A DNA stretch of 64,000 nucleotides from UBA4408 sp002389785 (GTDB taxonomy: Bacteria; Bacteroidota; Bacteroidia; UBA4408), in NCBI GenBank assembly GCA_035438985.1, contig DAORJK010000014.1, positions 1 to 64,000 of the forward strand, in the 5' to 3' direction. Shown here piece by piece: positions 1 to 8,062 of the stretch. Below the pieces are notes generated by a model. It did no database searches and was not told where the DNA came from. It worked only from the letters and a program-made list of their open reading frames with translations. Position 1 is the stretch's first letter; each line of letters begins with the position of its first letter. The position numbers were made by a program, and so were the translations under genes.

Positions 1-46
1 AAAGGTGGTCAGTTTCAACCGGCGAGGGTGGTCAATTTGAACCGGA
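1..46. mobile_element. probable end of an IS21-type insertion sequence (cut by window edge)
   Basis: Two near-identical 19-bp direct copies lie at 4-22 and 27-45 (core GGTGGTCA-TTT-AACCGG, 17 of 19 bases equal) with a 23-bp period. Short repeats of this kind at an element end are typical of IS21-family insertion sequences. No transposase is visible because the window begins here, so the family call is inference. The copies sit exactly where the reading frame of the next gene stops without a proper C-terminus. The precise IS boundary cannot be fixed and probably lies between 45 and 50. Confidence 0.4.
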
Positions 47-2290
47 TTTTGCAGTTATTGTGCAGGATATTGTGCCTCCAGTTGAAGCTCCAGAATTCCA
101 ATTTGAAATAGTAATTGTGCTATAACCATTTGCTGAGGCATTAACGCCACTTGGCAGAGTCCAATGATAGGTTGCATTATTTGGGTCTTCAGCTACAGAA
201 TAAGTTTTGTTGATTTCGCAAGTTATATCACTGCCGGAAATTGTTGCGTTTGGAGAATAATTAACTACTAAAGGAGCTGAGAATCCCGAACAACCACCAC
301 TTTGAGTTACTTTAACGTAGTAGGTGCCATTTTGTGTTGCTGTGTAGCTTAAACCTGTTGCACCGCTTATAGCATTTCCAGCTCCCGTCCCATTTCTATA
401 CCATTGTTTAGAGTAGCTAGAATAAGCACTATTTATATGCATTGCAGAGTAGCAATTTATCTCATCATTATCCGAGTAAATAGTTGGATGTGGACTGTTG
501 TCAACAGCATAAACCATTACAAAACATTCTGAGACAAAGTTATTTGAACCGCAATAGAATTTCACTTTATATTTGCCAGCGCTTAAACCTGTTGCAGTCG
601 TTGTTGCAGAATTTTGAGTGAGCAAAAGGTTATTGTTTGAATCATACCATTTGTAAATCATATTAATGTTACTGCATGATGAACAAATATATTCGAGTGA
701 AACAGTTCCGTTAGAATAACTTGGGCAGCTTGCATTAGTAGATGCATTTACGTTCCAATGAGGCCCCCAGCCACAATCATTCCCTATGATCAATGGTTTT
801 ACAATTTTTGTATCTTTTCTAATCTTTAATTTGTTAAAAGCACCAGTATTGCCTGGGTCATAAACGGTAATTTCATAAGTATAAATACTTGTATTACCGA
901 GCAATATGTTTGCCATGAACGTATCGTTATGTTGATTGGCGATAGAATCACCATTAAGATACCAGTTTCTCGCAATAATTTGACCGGTAACCTCATTCTT
1001 ACTTGCATTTATGCTATCGCAGTTACTGCAACCGTTGCTTCCTGTTCGTACCAATTCATCGGGTTTTATAGTAAAAGTAGTAGCCACAGCACTACCTGTG
1101 GTATCTGCCGATTGCAGCATATATCCCGATTCGGGCATGGTGCTGTATTTAAACCAAGCAACGCCTTTGCTCATATCATTGGGAACGCTTGCATTGGTTT
1201 CGCAAAGTTGCTTAAGGGTGAAGGTGCTGCCTGTTCCATAGGGGTCTATGCTATCGTTGTATAGGTTTTCGAACAGCGATTTTACATTATCCAATGTTCC
1301 ATGCCAGGCTGTGCTATCCTGGCTAAAATACAGACCATTATTATTTACAATGTAATCGCCAAAAAAGTTGGAATTAACATCGGCAGATGACTGGCAGGCG
1401 AAGAGTGGCAAAATATAACTTGGGTAACTATTTTGAGCAAATCGAAGCATTCGTGAACCCAAACTTTTATCTCGAGCAAAAAACTGATAAATACCAGCAG
1501 TGTTTTTTTGATCTATTTTATCTCCCCTGAAATAAAAATCTATATACACCCAATCAGTGTATTTGTCAATGGAATCGGCTTGCTGTTGTTCGGTAACGGT
1601 ATTAGTAATTAATGCGGAAAGTTTTGTTAAATTCCCAATATAAGTTGCAACTGTAACTGGGTTGTAAAGTGAAGTATTGGCAGTTACTCTTATAGAATTG
1701 TACAAGTACCTTAAGCCTGGTAAATAAAGCGTATCCCAATTTTTAAAAATGCTGCTAAGAGGAGTATTGTTTACCCAGTAATCTTGCTCTGCCATCACCA
1801 TGTTAAAGCAATAGGTGCTGCCGAATAGCGCCTTTTGCCTGCGGTTAAATTCGTTGATGTTGCCAAAGTGCCTGTTGTTTTGATTATAAACGGAAGAACT
1901 CCCCGTACCTGTTTTCCAATAAGGATTGGCACTTGAGCAGACTGTGGTAATTCCATACTGGGTCCGTGCCTTGTGAATAAAGCGCCCAAGGTGATTTTCT
2001 AATGTTGTATCACGTGAGTTCACATAAACCGAGTCGGAAGGTAAAATGTACTTAACTCCAGGTATTTTGGCCAATTCTAGCTTTCGCAAAATTAATACAG
2101 TAATGCCATTGTTTTGAGCATTTTGAAGAAGGGCATCTTCACGCTCATAAATGCCATCACTATTTTCGTCAATATGCAAGATGGAGGTTCCAAAAAAATC
2201 CACTTGCAATGATTTATCGTTGCCTATGGCTGCAAAAGCATGAATGGCGCTGAACAGGTACAATAAAATTGTTGTTTTGATTGAGTTCAT
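32..2290 (-). CDS. secreted Ig/PKD-like multidomain protein, 3' end cut by an IS end
   Basis: A 752-residue protein beginning MNSIKTTILLYLF with a clear signal peptide ending near AFA. I chose this ATG because it follows the stop of the upstream gene by 13 bp; a longer frame starting at 2350 would overlap that gene. The first ~480 residues have no domain I recognise. From about residue 500 there are several Ig- or PKD-like modules with Trp and paired Cys (KWYDSNNNLL, KQWYRNGTG, YHWTLPSG). The frame ends inside the last PKD-like module with ITAKSGSN and stops at TGA 32-34, in sequence belonging to the IS-like end. The expected T9SS C-terminal sorting domain is missing, so the protein is probably truncated and may no longer be anchored or exported. 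Role unknown. Confidence 0.7.
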   Translation of the reverse strand: MNSIKTTILLYLFSAIHAFAAIGNDKSLQVDFFGTSILHIDENSDGIYEREDALLQNAQNNGITVLILRKLELAKIPGVKYILPSDSVYVNSRDTTLENHLGRFIHKARTQYGITTVCSSANPYWKTGTGSSSVYNQNNRHFGNINEFNRRQKALFGSTYCFNMVMAEQDYWVNNTPLSSIFKNWDTLYLPGLRYLYNSIRVTANTSLYNPVTVATYIGNLTKLSALITNTVTEQQQADSIDKYTDWVYIDFYFRGDKIDQKNTAGIYQFFARDKSLGSRMLRFAQNSYPSYILPLFACQSSADVNSNFFGDYIVNNNGLYFSQDSTAWHGTLDNVKSLFENLYNDSIDPYGTGSTFTLKQLCETNASVPNDMSKGVAWFKYSTMPESGYMLQSADTTGSAVATTFTIKPDELVRTGSNGCSNCDSINASKNEVTGQIIARNWYLNGDSIANQHNDTFMANILLGNTSIYTYEITVYDPGNTGAFNKLKIRKDTKIVKPLIIGNDCGWGPHWNVNASTNASCPSYSNGTVSLEYICSSCSNINMIYKWYDSNNNLLLTQNSATTTATGLSAGKYKVKFYCGSNNFVSECFVMVYAVDNSPHPTIYSDNDEINCYSAMHINSAYSSYSKQWYRNGTGAGNAISGATGLSYTATQNGTYYVKVTQSGGCSGFSAPLVVNYSPNATISGSDITCEINKTYSVAEDPNNATYHWTLPSGVNASANGYSTITISNWNSGASTGGTISCTITAKSGSN

Positions 2291-2303
2291 AGGAGTTGAA
2301 ATT

Positions 2304-3728
2304 TTAGTGAATAATAAATTTTCCTGAGGCAATATCTTTTCCGGGCACATACATGCGGTAGGTGTAGGCGCCTTTACTAAATGAACTTAAATTAAGTTGT
2401 AGCGATTCTGTTGTAATCCCATTTTTTGAGTAGACAATTTTTCCTAACACATCATACATGGTGAGCGAATACAAAGGATATTTTTTTTGAAGCGCAGCGG
2501 GTAAGGTAAATGTAATTAAGTTGCTTGTAGGATTGGGATATACACTTACCAAGTGTTTTTCTTCGCCCAAATCACTGATGTAAATGGCTGCGCTTTTATC
2601 GGTCGATTTCATTATGTACCCAATAGCATCGGTATTAATACCATCATCGAGATGGCCGCAAACGGCCACTTCGTGTGGGTTGCGTGAACACATGCCGTAA
2701 TCTTGGGCATCGGGAGCGTAATAGGTACACCATTGTTCAAATTGCCCTGAAAGCCCCTTAATTACGCCCAAACCCGCTGTATCAGCAGAAGTAGAAAGTG
2801 CCCCTGGCAAACCAATAACAGAATCTTTGAGATACACAGCATCTTCATAGCCCCAAAGTGCGGAAGAATCCAAGCGCAACACATTACCTGCCGTATCAAT
2901 GGTAATTTCTTTAAACATCCTACCATAGGTACTCTGCGGACGCTTGTAGTCGAGCAAAAATTTTATGCTGTCGTTGTTGTAGTTTATGAGGTCGTTGATA
3001 ATATAACATTGAGTATTATGAACAAATTGCTTTCGCCACTTTTTTACACCTAAACTATCTGTTTTTACAATATTAAATTTTAATGAATTACTTACTATAT
3101 AATTTATACATCCGAGATATATTTCATTATTTAGAATGGCGATTTTATTTACAAGTAAACTTGCGGTTGAATCCGGTGTAATTTTCATGGATAGTGTATC
3201 ACCAATGTTTGTGTTGATGTATGTAACAAATATTTTCTTTTGCATTATTCCAGCAATAAGTAAGGTTGTATCATTTGATAAAAAAACATTTCCAATCATG
3301 TTGGCAGCTATGGAATTTAATGTCTTCTTCCATTTTAAGACACCTGCACTATCGAACTTAGCATAGATTGTCTCATAATGATAAACTGGATTAGGTATTA
3401 CAATATCTCCTAAAACAATAAATCCCCTATCTTTAGTTTGAATAATTTTATTAGCATAATTATCATAATCCTGCCCGTCAAATTCATTGTTATTAAATCG
3501 CCATTGCTCATTGCCAAGGCTGTCGGTTTTTAAAACCACAAAATCTCCACCGCCTGAAATAAACGAATTATAACCTGCAACAGCATAGCCGCCATCATGG
3601 GTTGGTGTAATGGCATTAAATGTGAGCTCACCACTTGATGGGCTGAACGTTTTAAAAAAGCTTCCATTTTGAGCAACTACTATAAAAGAAAGTAAACTAC
3701 CCAAACAAGCAAGCAATAATTTTTTCAT
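2304..3728 (-). CDS. T9SS type A cargo protein with propeller-like repeats
   Basis: A 474-residue protein with signal peptide MKKLLLACLGSLLSFIVVAQ. The body is built of repeated strands of the type GGYAVAGY / FVVLKTDSLGNEQW / GFIVLGD / YAKFDSAGVLKWKK, as in bacterial beta-propeller proteins with SBBP-like or delta-60-like repeats. The last ~80 residues are a T9SS type A sorting domain (VYPNPTSNLITF, then MYDVLGKIVY and SKGAYTYRMYV). It should be secreted across the outer membrane and processed at the surface. It is a tandem paralogue of the next gene upstream (3884-5274) and lies just upstream of the truncated Ig-like gene, probably in one transcript. Its molecular function is not known. Confidence 0.85.
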   Translation of the reverse strand: MKKLLLACLGSLLSFIVVAQNGSFFKTFSPSSGELTFNAITPTHDGGYAVAGYNSFISGGGDFVVLKTDSLGNEQWRFNNNEFDGQDYDNYANKIIQTKDRGFIVLGDIVIPNPVYHYETIYAKFDSAGVLKWKKTLNSIAANMIGNVFLSNDTTLLIAGIMQKKIFVTYINTNIGDTLSMKITPDSTASLLVNKIAILNNEIYLGCINYIVSNSLKFNIVKTDSLGVKKWRKQFVHNTQCYIINDLINYNNDSIKFLLDYKRPQSTYGRMFKEITIDTAGNVLRLDSSALWGYEDAVYLKDSVIGLPGALSTSADTAGLGVIKGLSGQFEQWCTYYAPDAQDYGMCSRNPHEVAVCGHLDDGINTDAIGYIMKSTDKSAAIYISDLGEEKHLVSVYPNPTSNLITFTLPAALQKKYPLYSLTMYDVLGKIVYSKNGITTESLQLNLSSFSKGAYTYRMYVPGKDIASGKFIIH

Positions 3729-3737
3729 ACTTTAAAT

Positions 3738-3878
3738 TTAGCAATTAACTTCATCAATCCTAAAAATATTTGTTCCAAAATATTCCACCATTAGGGTTTT
3801 GTTGTTACCGATGGCAAATGTTTCTGTGGTTGATAAAGAAAGTAAAAGCAGTACGAGTATTAATTTCAGGGTTTTTAT
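3738..3878 (-). pseudogene. short signal-peptide reading frame, remnant of the Ig-like gene's N-terminus (start lost)
   Basis: Reading from 3878, the codons encode a signal-peptide-like KTLKLILVLLLLSLS segment, then FAIGNNKTLMVEYFGTN and IDEVNC, then TAA. The mature part matches the N-terminus of the 32-2290 protein (AIGNDKSLQVDFFGTS, then IDEN). The first codon is ATA rather than ATG, and no other good start is present, so this copy is probably not translated or is decayed. It lies between two propeller paralogues; its stop is 9 bp from the ATG of the downstream one, exactly as in the copy at 5284-5427. Confidence 0.4.
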
Positions 3879-3883
3879 GTTGA

Positions 3884-5274
3884 TTATTTTTGGTTAATAA
3901 TTATTGTTCCACTGGCAATCTTTTTTTGTTCACTAAATAAAATATAGAAGTATCCTCCACTGTTTAAACTTTCAGTATTTATTATAGTTTGGTGAGATTT
4001 AATCACCTTTGAAATCAATTCTTTTGAGCTTGTATCATAAATTTTCAATATGAGTTTATTTGAGTTGCCCAATAAAGAATCATCGATTTCCATATTGATT
4101 TCATTTTTTGCAGGGTTAGGAAAGATATTACTAATCTCCTTTTCAATGGATGTTTCATTTATTCCGACAATTGTTTTGTCGACAGCGACAGCCAAATAAC
4201 CATGGTATCCCGAAAAACCATTTTCTGCTTTACCACATGCTACAATTTTTTTATTACCAACAATTATTAACGACCTTGAAATGAGGTTGTACAAATAAAA
4301 TTTTGCAATCTGCACCATCGTATCCGGAATTAAATAAGAAATAGCAAATCGTAACGTATCACCAGCTCCGTATGCGGCTCCACAGACAGTATCATTAATG
4401 AATTTTCCACCGGTCTTAATTTTTTTTGAACTTATTTTGTTCCCTTCCAAATCGAATTTATTTAACTGAGTAAAATAATAGTTATTACCCCAGTTCATTG
4501 TATTTAAATTCAAAATACTGGAATCATTTGAAAGACGAAAATCTCCCAAACTCCAAGTCCGCGCAGTGTCTGTATATTGCCTCTTCCAAATGATTGAACC
4601 CGTAATATCAATTTTAAATAGTTCCATTAAGCCATAATTAGAATTGTTGCTATTTCCCTGAATTCTAGGAATATAATAAGCATTGTCCCAAGAATAAATC
4701 TTAATTAAGTTTGTAATATCTGTTGAATCATTTATTAGTTTTCTGACCCAAATTGTATCACCCTGAAAATTGGTTTTCATTAAAAATGCCTTGCCTTGAA
4801 GCTTTCCAACAAAAACTAAGGATGTGTCATTATTAATTAGAAAATCGCTTGAAAATTCACCTAAATCCAGATTATATTGCCGTTTCCATTTTAGTGCTCC
4901 TGAACTATCAAATTTAGCAATGAACATATCGAATGGATTGGACAGACTAACTGTAATATCCCCAAACACGATAAATCCTTTATCAGGAGTTTCTTTTGCC
5001 TTTAATGCGTAGTTTTCAAAAAAGTCTCCGTCAAATTGATTGTTTTTATAACGCCACTGCTCAATACCCAAGGAGTCAGTTTTAATAATAATAAAATCAC
5101 CGCCGTTAAGACCATAAACGCCTCCAGCTAAAATGTATCCTTTGTCTGATGTAGGCTCTACACTGAACAAATTCATTTCAAGTGATGCTCCATACAAGCG
5201 AGAGAAGCTAGTTTGGCAAAAACCTGAAATGCAACAAACTATTAAAAAAAACTAATGACTAAATATTTTTTCAT
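3884..5274 (-). CDS. T9SS type A propeller-like cargo protein, signal peptide out of frame at a poly-T tract
   Basis: A paralogue of the 2304-3728 protein (shared KTDSLG-EQWRY, KGFIVFGDI, AKFDSSGALKWKR) ending in a T9SS type A domain (NIFPNPAKNEIN, then LKIYDTSSKELI and LNSGGYFYI). The uninterrupted frame covers 3884-5197 and starts at a weak TTG without a signal peptide. An ATG at 5272-5274 begins MKKYLVIS and then runs into TAA after a run of eight T (5244-5251 on the plus strand as A). One extra T restores an ideal signal peptide joining the open frame: MKKYLVISFFLIVCCISGF, then CQTS. The intact product would be 463 residues. The frameshift could be a sequencing error or a real slippage or phase-variation site. 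Confidence 0.75.
5244..5251 (-). other. homopolymer (8 T) causing the frameshift in the signal peptide
   Basis: Eight consecutive A on the plus strand, i.e. eight T in the coding direction. With nine T the start ATG at 5274 reads straight into the downstream frame; with eight it ends at TAA after ten codons. Confidence 0.7.
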
Positions 5275-5283
5275 GCTTTAAAT

Positions 5284-5427
5284 TTAGAAATTAACTTCGT
5301 TTATCTTGAAAATATAAGACTCAGAATAATCCACCATGAAAGTTTTGTTGTTGCCTACAGCAATTGCATTTATTGATGCAATTGTCATTGAAAGCAACAG
5401 ATAGAGCAAATGTAAAAGCTGAAGCAC
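5284..5427 (-). CDS. short secreted peptide related to the Ig-like protein N-terminus
   Basis: From a GTG at 5427 the frame encodes about 47 residues: a hydrophobic LLHLLYLLLSMTIASINA leader, then AVGNNKTFMVDYSES and KINEVNF, then stop. An internal ATG at 5388 is an alternative start. The mature part resembles both the ATA-start copy at 3738-3878 and residues after the signal peptide of the 32-2290 protein. Its stop lies 9 bp before the ATG of the propeller paralogue, the same spacing as in the other copy. It may be a real small exported peptide, a leader frame coupled to the gene behind it, or the relic of a duplication. Confidence 0.35.
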   Translation of the reverse strand: MLQLLHLLYLLLSMTIASINAIAVGNNKTFMVDYSESYIFKINEVNF

Positions 5428-5436
5428 TTGATTGCA

Positions 5437-5451
5437 CCCGTAATTTCCGCA
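5437..5451. promoter_or_regulatory. 15-bp motif, copy 1 (inverted relative to copy 2)
   Basis: CCCGTAATTTCCGCA here is the exact reverse complement of 6352-6366. It lies just upstream of the short peptide and propeller gene, between them and the response-regulator gene. Possible binding site of that regulator; this is inference. Confidence 0.35.
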
Positions 5452-5565
5452 AAAAGTTATTCACAAGATTTTGAAGTCGAAGGCAATATAATTCAACAAC
5501 TTCTTTTAAACTAAGCTTGAAAGACTCTTGATAGTCAAATCTTGTCCTGTAAAGGAGACTCCAAT

Positions 5566-6210
5566 TTAAACAACTAGTCCATTCTTGACCGCATAAAATA
5601 CAATTCCTGCTGTTGTCTTTGTATTTGTTTTTTCAATCATATTCTGTTTATGCCATTCCACTGTTCTAATGCTCGTGTTGAGCTTGCAAGCAATTTCTCG
5701 AGTTGAATTTTCGTGGCAAATTAGTTTAAGTATTTCAAGCTCTCTAATTGAAAAATCAATTCCTTTTTCGATAGGTTTTTTAAGTGCCTTTTCAGCAATT
5801 TTCTCTATTGCTTTTTGAACCCTTGGAGTAAAATAAAAATCTTTTTCAAAGACTGTAAAAATAGCTTCAATAACAGCTTCAATTGAATCATCTTTTAGCA
5901 TGAACCCATTCGCACCTTTTCCAATTATGTTTGCAATAATAACTTCATGATCATGAAGAGTTAAAGCAAGGATTTTTACTTTGGGGTATTTTACTTTTAT
6001 AATTTCAATTGCTTGTCCACCGCTTAAAACAGGCATATCCAAATCGACAAGAATTACATCGGTTGGAATTGTGGCGAGCTTGTCAATTAGAACTTTACCG
6101 TTTTCAGCGTCAAAGACAATTTCTAATCCGTCATTTTTTTCAAGTATTGATCCTATACCTTTTCTAAACAAAAGATGGTCATCTGCAATTCCAATTTTAA
6201 TTTTTTCCAT
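5566..6210 (-). CDS. NarL/LuxR-family response regulator (orphan)
   Basis: A 214-residue two-domain regulator. The receiver domain (about 1-120) has the acidic pair D10-D11, phospho-acceptor D56 in VDLDMP, T84 and K106. The C-terminal HTH (about 148-210) has the LuxR signature: SIRELEILKLIC, STREIACKLNTSIRTVEWH, KQNM. It should bind DNA as a dimer after phosphorylation. No histidine kinase is adjacent; the only kinase in the window is 10 kb away and coupled to recJ. In Bacteroidota such regulators often work with separately encoded sensors. It sits upstream of the secreted propeller genes on the same strand, and a 15-bp motif flanks it on both sides. A candidate promoter lies 65 bp upstream. 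Confidence 0.92.
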   Translation of the reverse strand: MEKIKIGIADDHLLFRKGIGSILEKNDGLEIVFDAENGKVLIDKLATIPTDVILVDLDMPVLSGGQAIEIIKVKYPKVKILALTLHDHEVIIANIIGKGANGFMLKDDSIEAVIEAIFTVFEKDFYFTPRVQKAIEKIAEKALKKPIEKGIDFSIRELEILKLICHENSTREIACKLNTSIRTVEWHKQNMIEKTNTKTTAGIVFYAVKNGLVV

Positions 6211-6274
6211 TATTGAAAGGAAAGGTTTGATGAAACATTGGCTAGTAATTGTATCTTTTACATTATTACTACTT

Positions 6275-6282
6275 CAAATTTA
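6275..6282 (-). promoter_or_regulatory. candidate -7 box for the response regulator
   Basis: TAAATTTG on the minus strand fits the Bacteroidota -7 consensus TAnnTTTG; the gene starts 65 bp downstream. I see no clear -33 element. Confidence 0.4.
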
Positions 6283-6351
6283 ACAGATTGAGGTCGATGT
6301 AATAGAAAAATAGCTTATAATATTTCAACTTTGAAAATGTTTGAAACTTTA

Positions 6352-6385
6352 TGCGGAAATTACGGGGTAAGTATTCGCAATACTT
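6352..6385. promoter_or_regulatory. 15-bp motif copy 2 plus adjoining dyad
   Basis: TGCGGAAATTACGGG (6352-6366) is followed after 2 bp by a perfect 7-bp inverted repeat with 3-bp spacer (6369-6385). Both lie 140-175 bp upstream of the response regulator, in the region where operators would be expected. Confidence 0.4.
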
Positions 6386-6540
6386 GGTTACTTTAGCAAG
6401 TTTTGAAAACAGAAAAAAATTATTGAATCTGCTTATACGATACTTTGGGAATTTAGTTTATTCAAGGGAGGGTTAAGAAACGTAGAATGTAATGGGATAG
6501 GTAGAGTAAAATTGTTGTACCTATGTTGTACCAAGTCTAT

Positions 6541-6576
6541 AAAAATTAAAAAGCCTGAGTCGTAAAACTCAGGCTT
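6541..6576 (-). terminator. rho-independent terminator of the tRNA
   Basis: A perfect 10-bp stem (AAGCCTGAGT / ACTCAGGCTT, loop 6 nt) followed on the minus strand by a T-rich tract (TTTAATTTTT). It lies 7 bp beyond the 3' end of the initiator tRNA. Confidence 0.85.
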
Positions 6577-6583
6577 ATCTAAG

Positions 6584-6638
<55 letters not shown>

Positions 6639-6738
6639 NNNNNNNNNNNNNNNNNNNNNNNNNNNNNNNNNNNNNNNNNNNNNNNNNNNNNNNNNNNNNN
6701 NNNNNNNNNNNNNNNNNNNNNNNNNNNNNNNNNNNNNN
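6639..6738. other. assembly gap (100 N)
   Basis: Exactly 100 undefined bases, a conventional scaffold spacer. It interrupts the initiator tRNA at the edge of a tandem repeat, so additional repeat units may be collapsed here. Confidence 0.98.
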
Positions 6739-7060
6739 CAACTGCTCCACCCCGCAATATATTTTTAAGAACAAAATCTTCAATCACAATCAACTCGAAC
6801 GGACGTCCGCCAACTGGCGGATATGAGCCCAACGAGCTACCAACTGCTCCACCCCGCAATATATTTTTAAGAACAAAATCTTCAATCACAATCAAATCGA
6901 ACGGACGTCCGCCAACCGGCGGATATGAGCCCAACGAGCTACCAAAGCTCCAACGTATTTACTATTTTAAGAACAAAATCTTCAATCACAATCAACTCGA
7001 ACGGACGTCCGCAAACTGGCGGATATTAGCCCAACGAGCTACCCAAGCTCTATACTGCAC
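6739..7060 (-). repeat. tandem array of damaged tRNA-fMet copies with palindromic insert
   Basis: Units of 102, 102 and 100 bp (6739-6840, 6841-6942, 6943-7042) plus an 18-bp partial unit. On the minus strand each contains the 5' half of the initiator tRNA (acceptor strand, D-arm, anticodon stem and CAT) up to GGGCTCATA. Then follow a 16-bp palindrome TCCGCC-AGTT-GGCGGA in place of the anticodon 3' stem and variable loop, a fragment of the T-arm (CGTCCGTTCGA), and ~37 bp of AT-rich spacer. No unit can fold as a functional tRNA because the T-stem and acceptor 3' strand are missing. Decay increases with distance from the intact tRNA: the D-arm is altered in unit 3. The 102-bp period is a multiple of three, which creates spurious open frames. 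Confidence 0.85.
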
Positions 7061-7172
7061 TTTTAATTGTATAAAGTTTTACATTTAAAACCCTAGCTAT
7101 ACACGTTTGGTGCTTAAATTTTGGGAGCGCAAATATATATTTTGTTTCTTTGTAAACAAAATAAAAATAAAA

Positions 7173-8054
7173 GTGGGCCATAAATCAGGGTTTGTAAATA
7201 TTATCGGTTGTCCAAATGTTGGTAAATCAACCCTAATGAATGCCATGGTGGGTGAAAAAATATCCATTATCACCTCAAAAGCGCAAACTACCCGTCATCG
7301 TATCATGGGTATCGTGAGTGGCAACGATTTTCAAATTGTTTATTCCGATACACCAGGGGTGTTAAATCCAAATTACAAACTGCACGAAAGCATGATGAAG
7401 TTTGTAAGTACAGCCATTTCAGATGCCGATATAATTTTATTCGTTACGGATATTTACGAAGATACCAAACTAGACAGTGCTACCCTCGAAAAAATTAAAC
7501 ACGCAACTGTTCCTGTAATCTTAGTTATCAATAAAGTTGACCTCTCTACACAAGAAAAATTAGAGGAAAAAACAAGCTACTGGAAAAGTGAAATTCCTAA
7601 AGCCGAAATAATTCCTATGTCGGCTTTGAGAGGTTTTAATGTAAAATATTTGTTTGATAGAATCGTTGCTCTTTTACCGGAATCACCTGCCTATTATGAT
7701 AAAGAGCAGTTTACCGATAAACCCGAAAAGTTTTTTGTTTCGGAAATTATACGTGAAAAAATTCTGAAATTTTACTCCAAAGAAATTCCTTATAGCGTAG
7801 AGGTTGTGGTAGATGCTTTTAAAGATGAACCTACCATTTTAAAAATTCGGTCAGAAATAATGGTTGCTCGCGAATCTCAAAAAGGCATTATCATTGGGCA
7901 TCAGGGAAAAGCTCTTAAAAAAGTTGGAACCGAAGCCCGGCACGATTTGGAAGAGTTTTTTCAAAAAAAAGTATTTCTCGAATTGCATGTTAAAGTGAAT
8001 AAAGACTGGAGAGACAGCGATATGCAATTAAAAAAATTCGGCTATAATTTATAA
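7173..8054 (+). CDS. era: GTPase Era
   Basis: A 293-residue Era, the GTPase that binds 16S rRNA during 30S subunit assembly. The G domain has G1 GCPNVGKS (residues 12-19), G3 DTPGV and G4 NKVD. The C-terminal KH domain carries GIIIGHQGKALKKVG. I start it at GTG 7173 because the protein then begins right before GFVNIIG, as in other Bacteroidota Era proteins. A longer frame from TTG 7107 adds an unusual Phe/Lys-rich extension. marC follows after 8 bp and is probably cotranscribed. The Cys in the P-loop (GCPNVGKS) is a mild deviation from the common Asn or Arg. Confidence 0.95.
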   Translation: MGHKSGFVNIIGCPNVGKSTLMNAMVGEKISIITSKAQTTRHRIMGIVSGNDFQIVYSDTPGVLNPNYKLHESMMKFVSTAISDADIILFVTDIYEDTKLDSATLEKIKHATVPVILVINKVDLSTQEKLEEKTSYWKSEIPKAEIIPMSALRGFNVKYLFDRIVALLPESPAYYDKEQFTDKPEKFFVSEIIREKILKFYSKEIPYSVEVVVDAFKDEPTILKIRSEIMVARESQKGIIIGHQGKALKKVGTEARHDLEEFFQKKVFLELHVKVNKDWRDSDMQLKKFGYNL

Positions 8055-8062
8055 CAGCAACT

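Larger units (their letters stand above)
6211..6540. other. non-coding region upstream of the response regulator
   Basis: About 330 bp with no convincing gene. It holds a -7-type promoter box (6275-6282, minus strand), the second copy of the 15-bp motif (6352-6366) and, 2 bp further on, the dyad AAGTATT-CGC-AATACTT (6369-6385). The rest is AT-rich without visible structure. Confidence 0.6.

Noticed and set aside
6739..7042. CRISPR-like array
   Set aside because: Units are whole degenerate tRNA halves of ~102 bp with no unique spacers; homology to the adjacent tRNA explains them.
7107..7172. N-terminal extension of Era from TTG 7107
   Set aside because: The extra 22 residues are Phe/Lys-rich and unlike Era N-termini; GTG 7173 gives the usual start.
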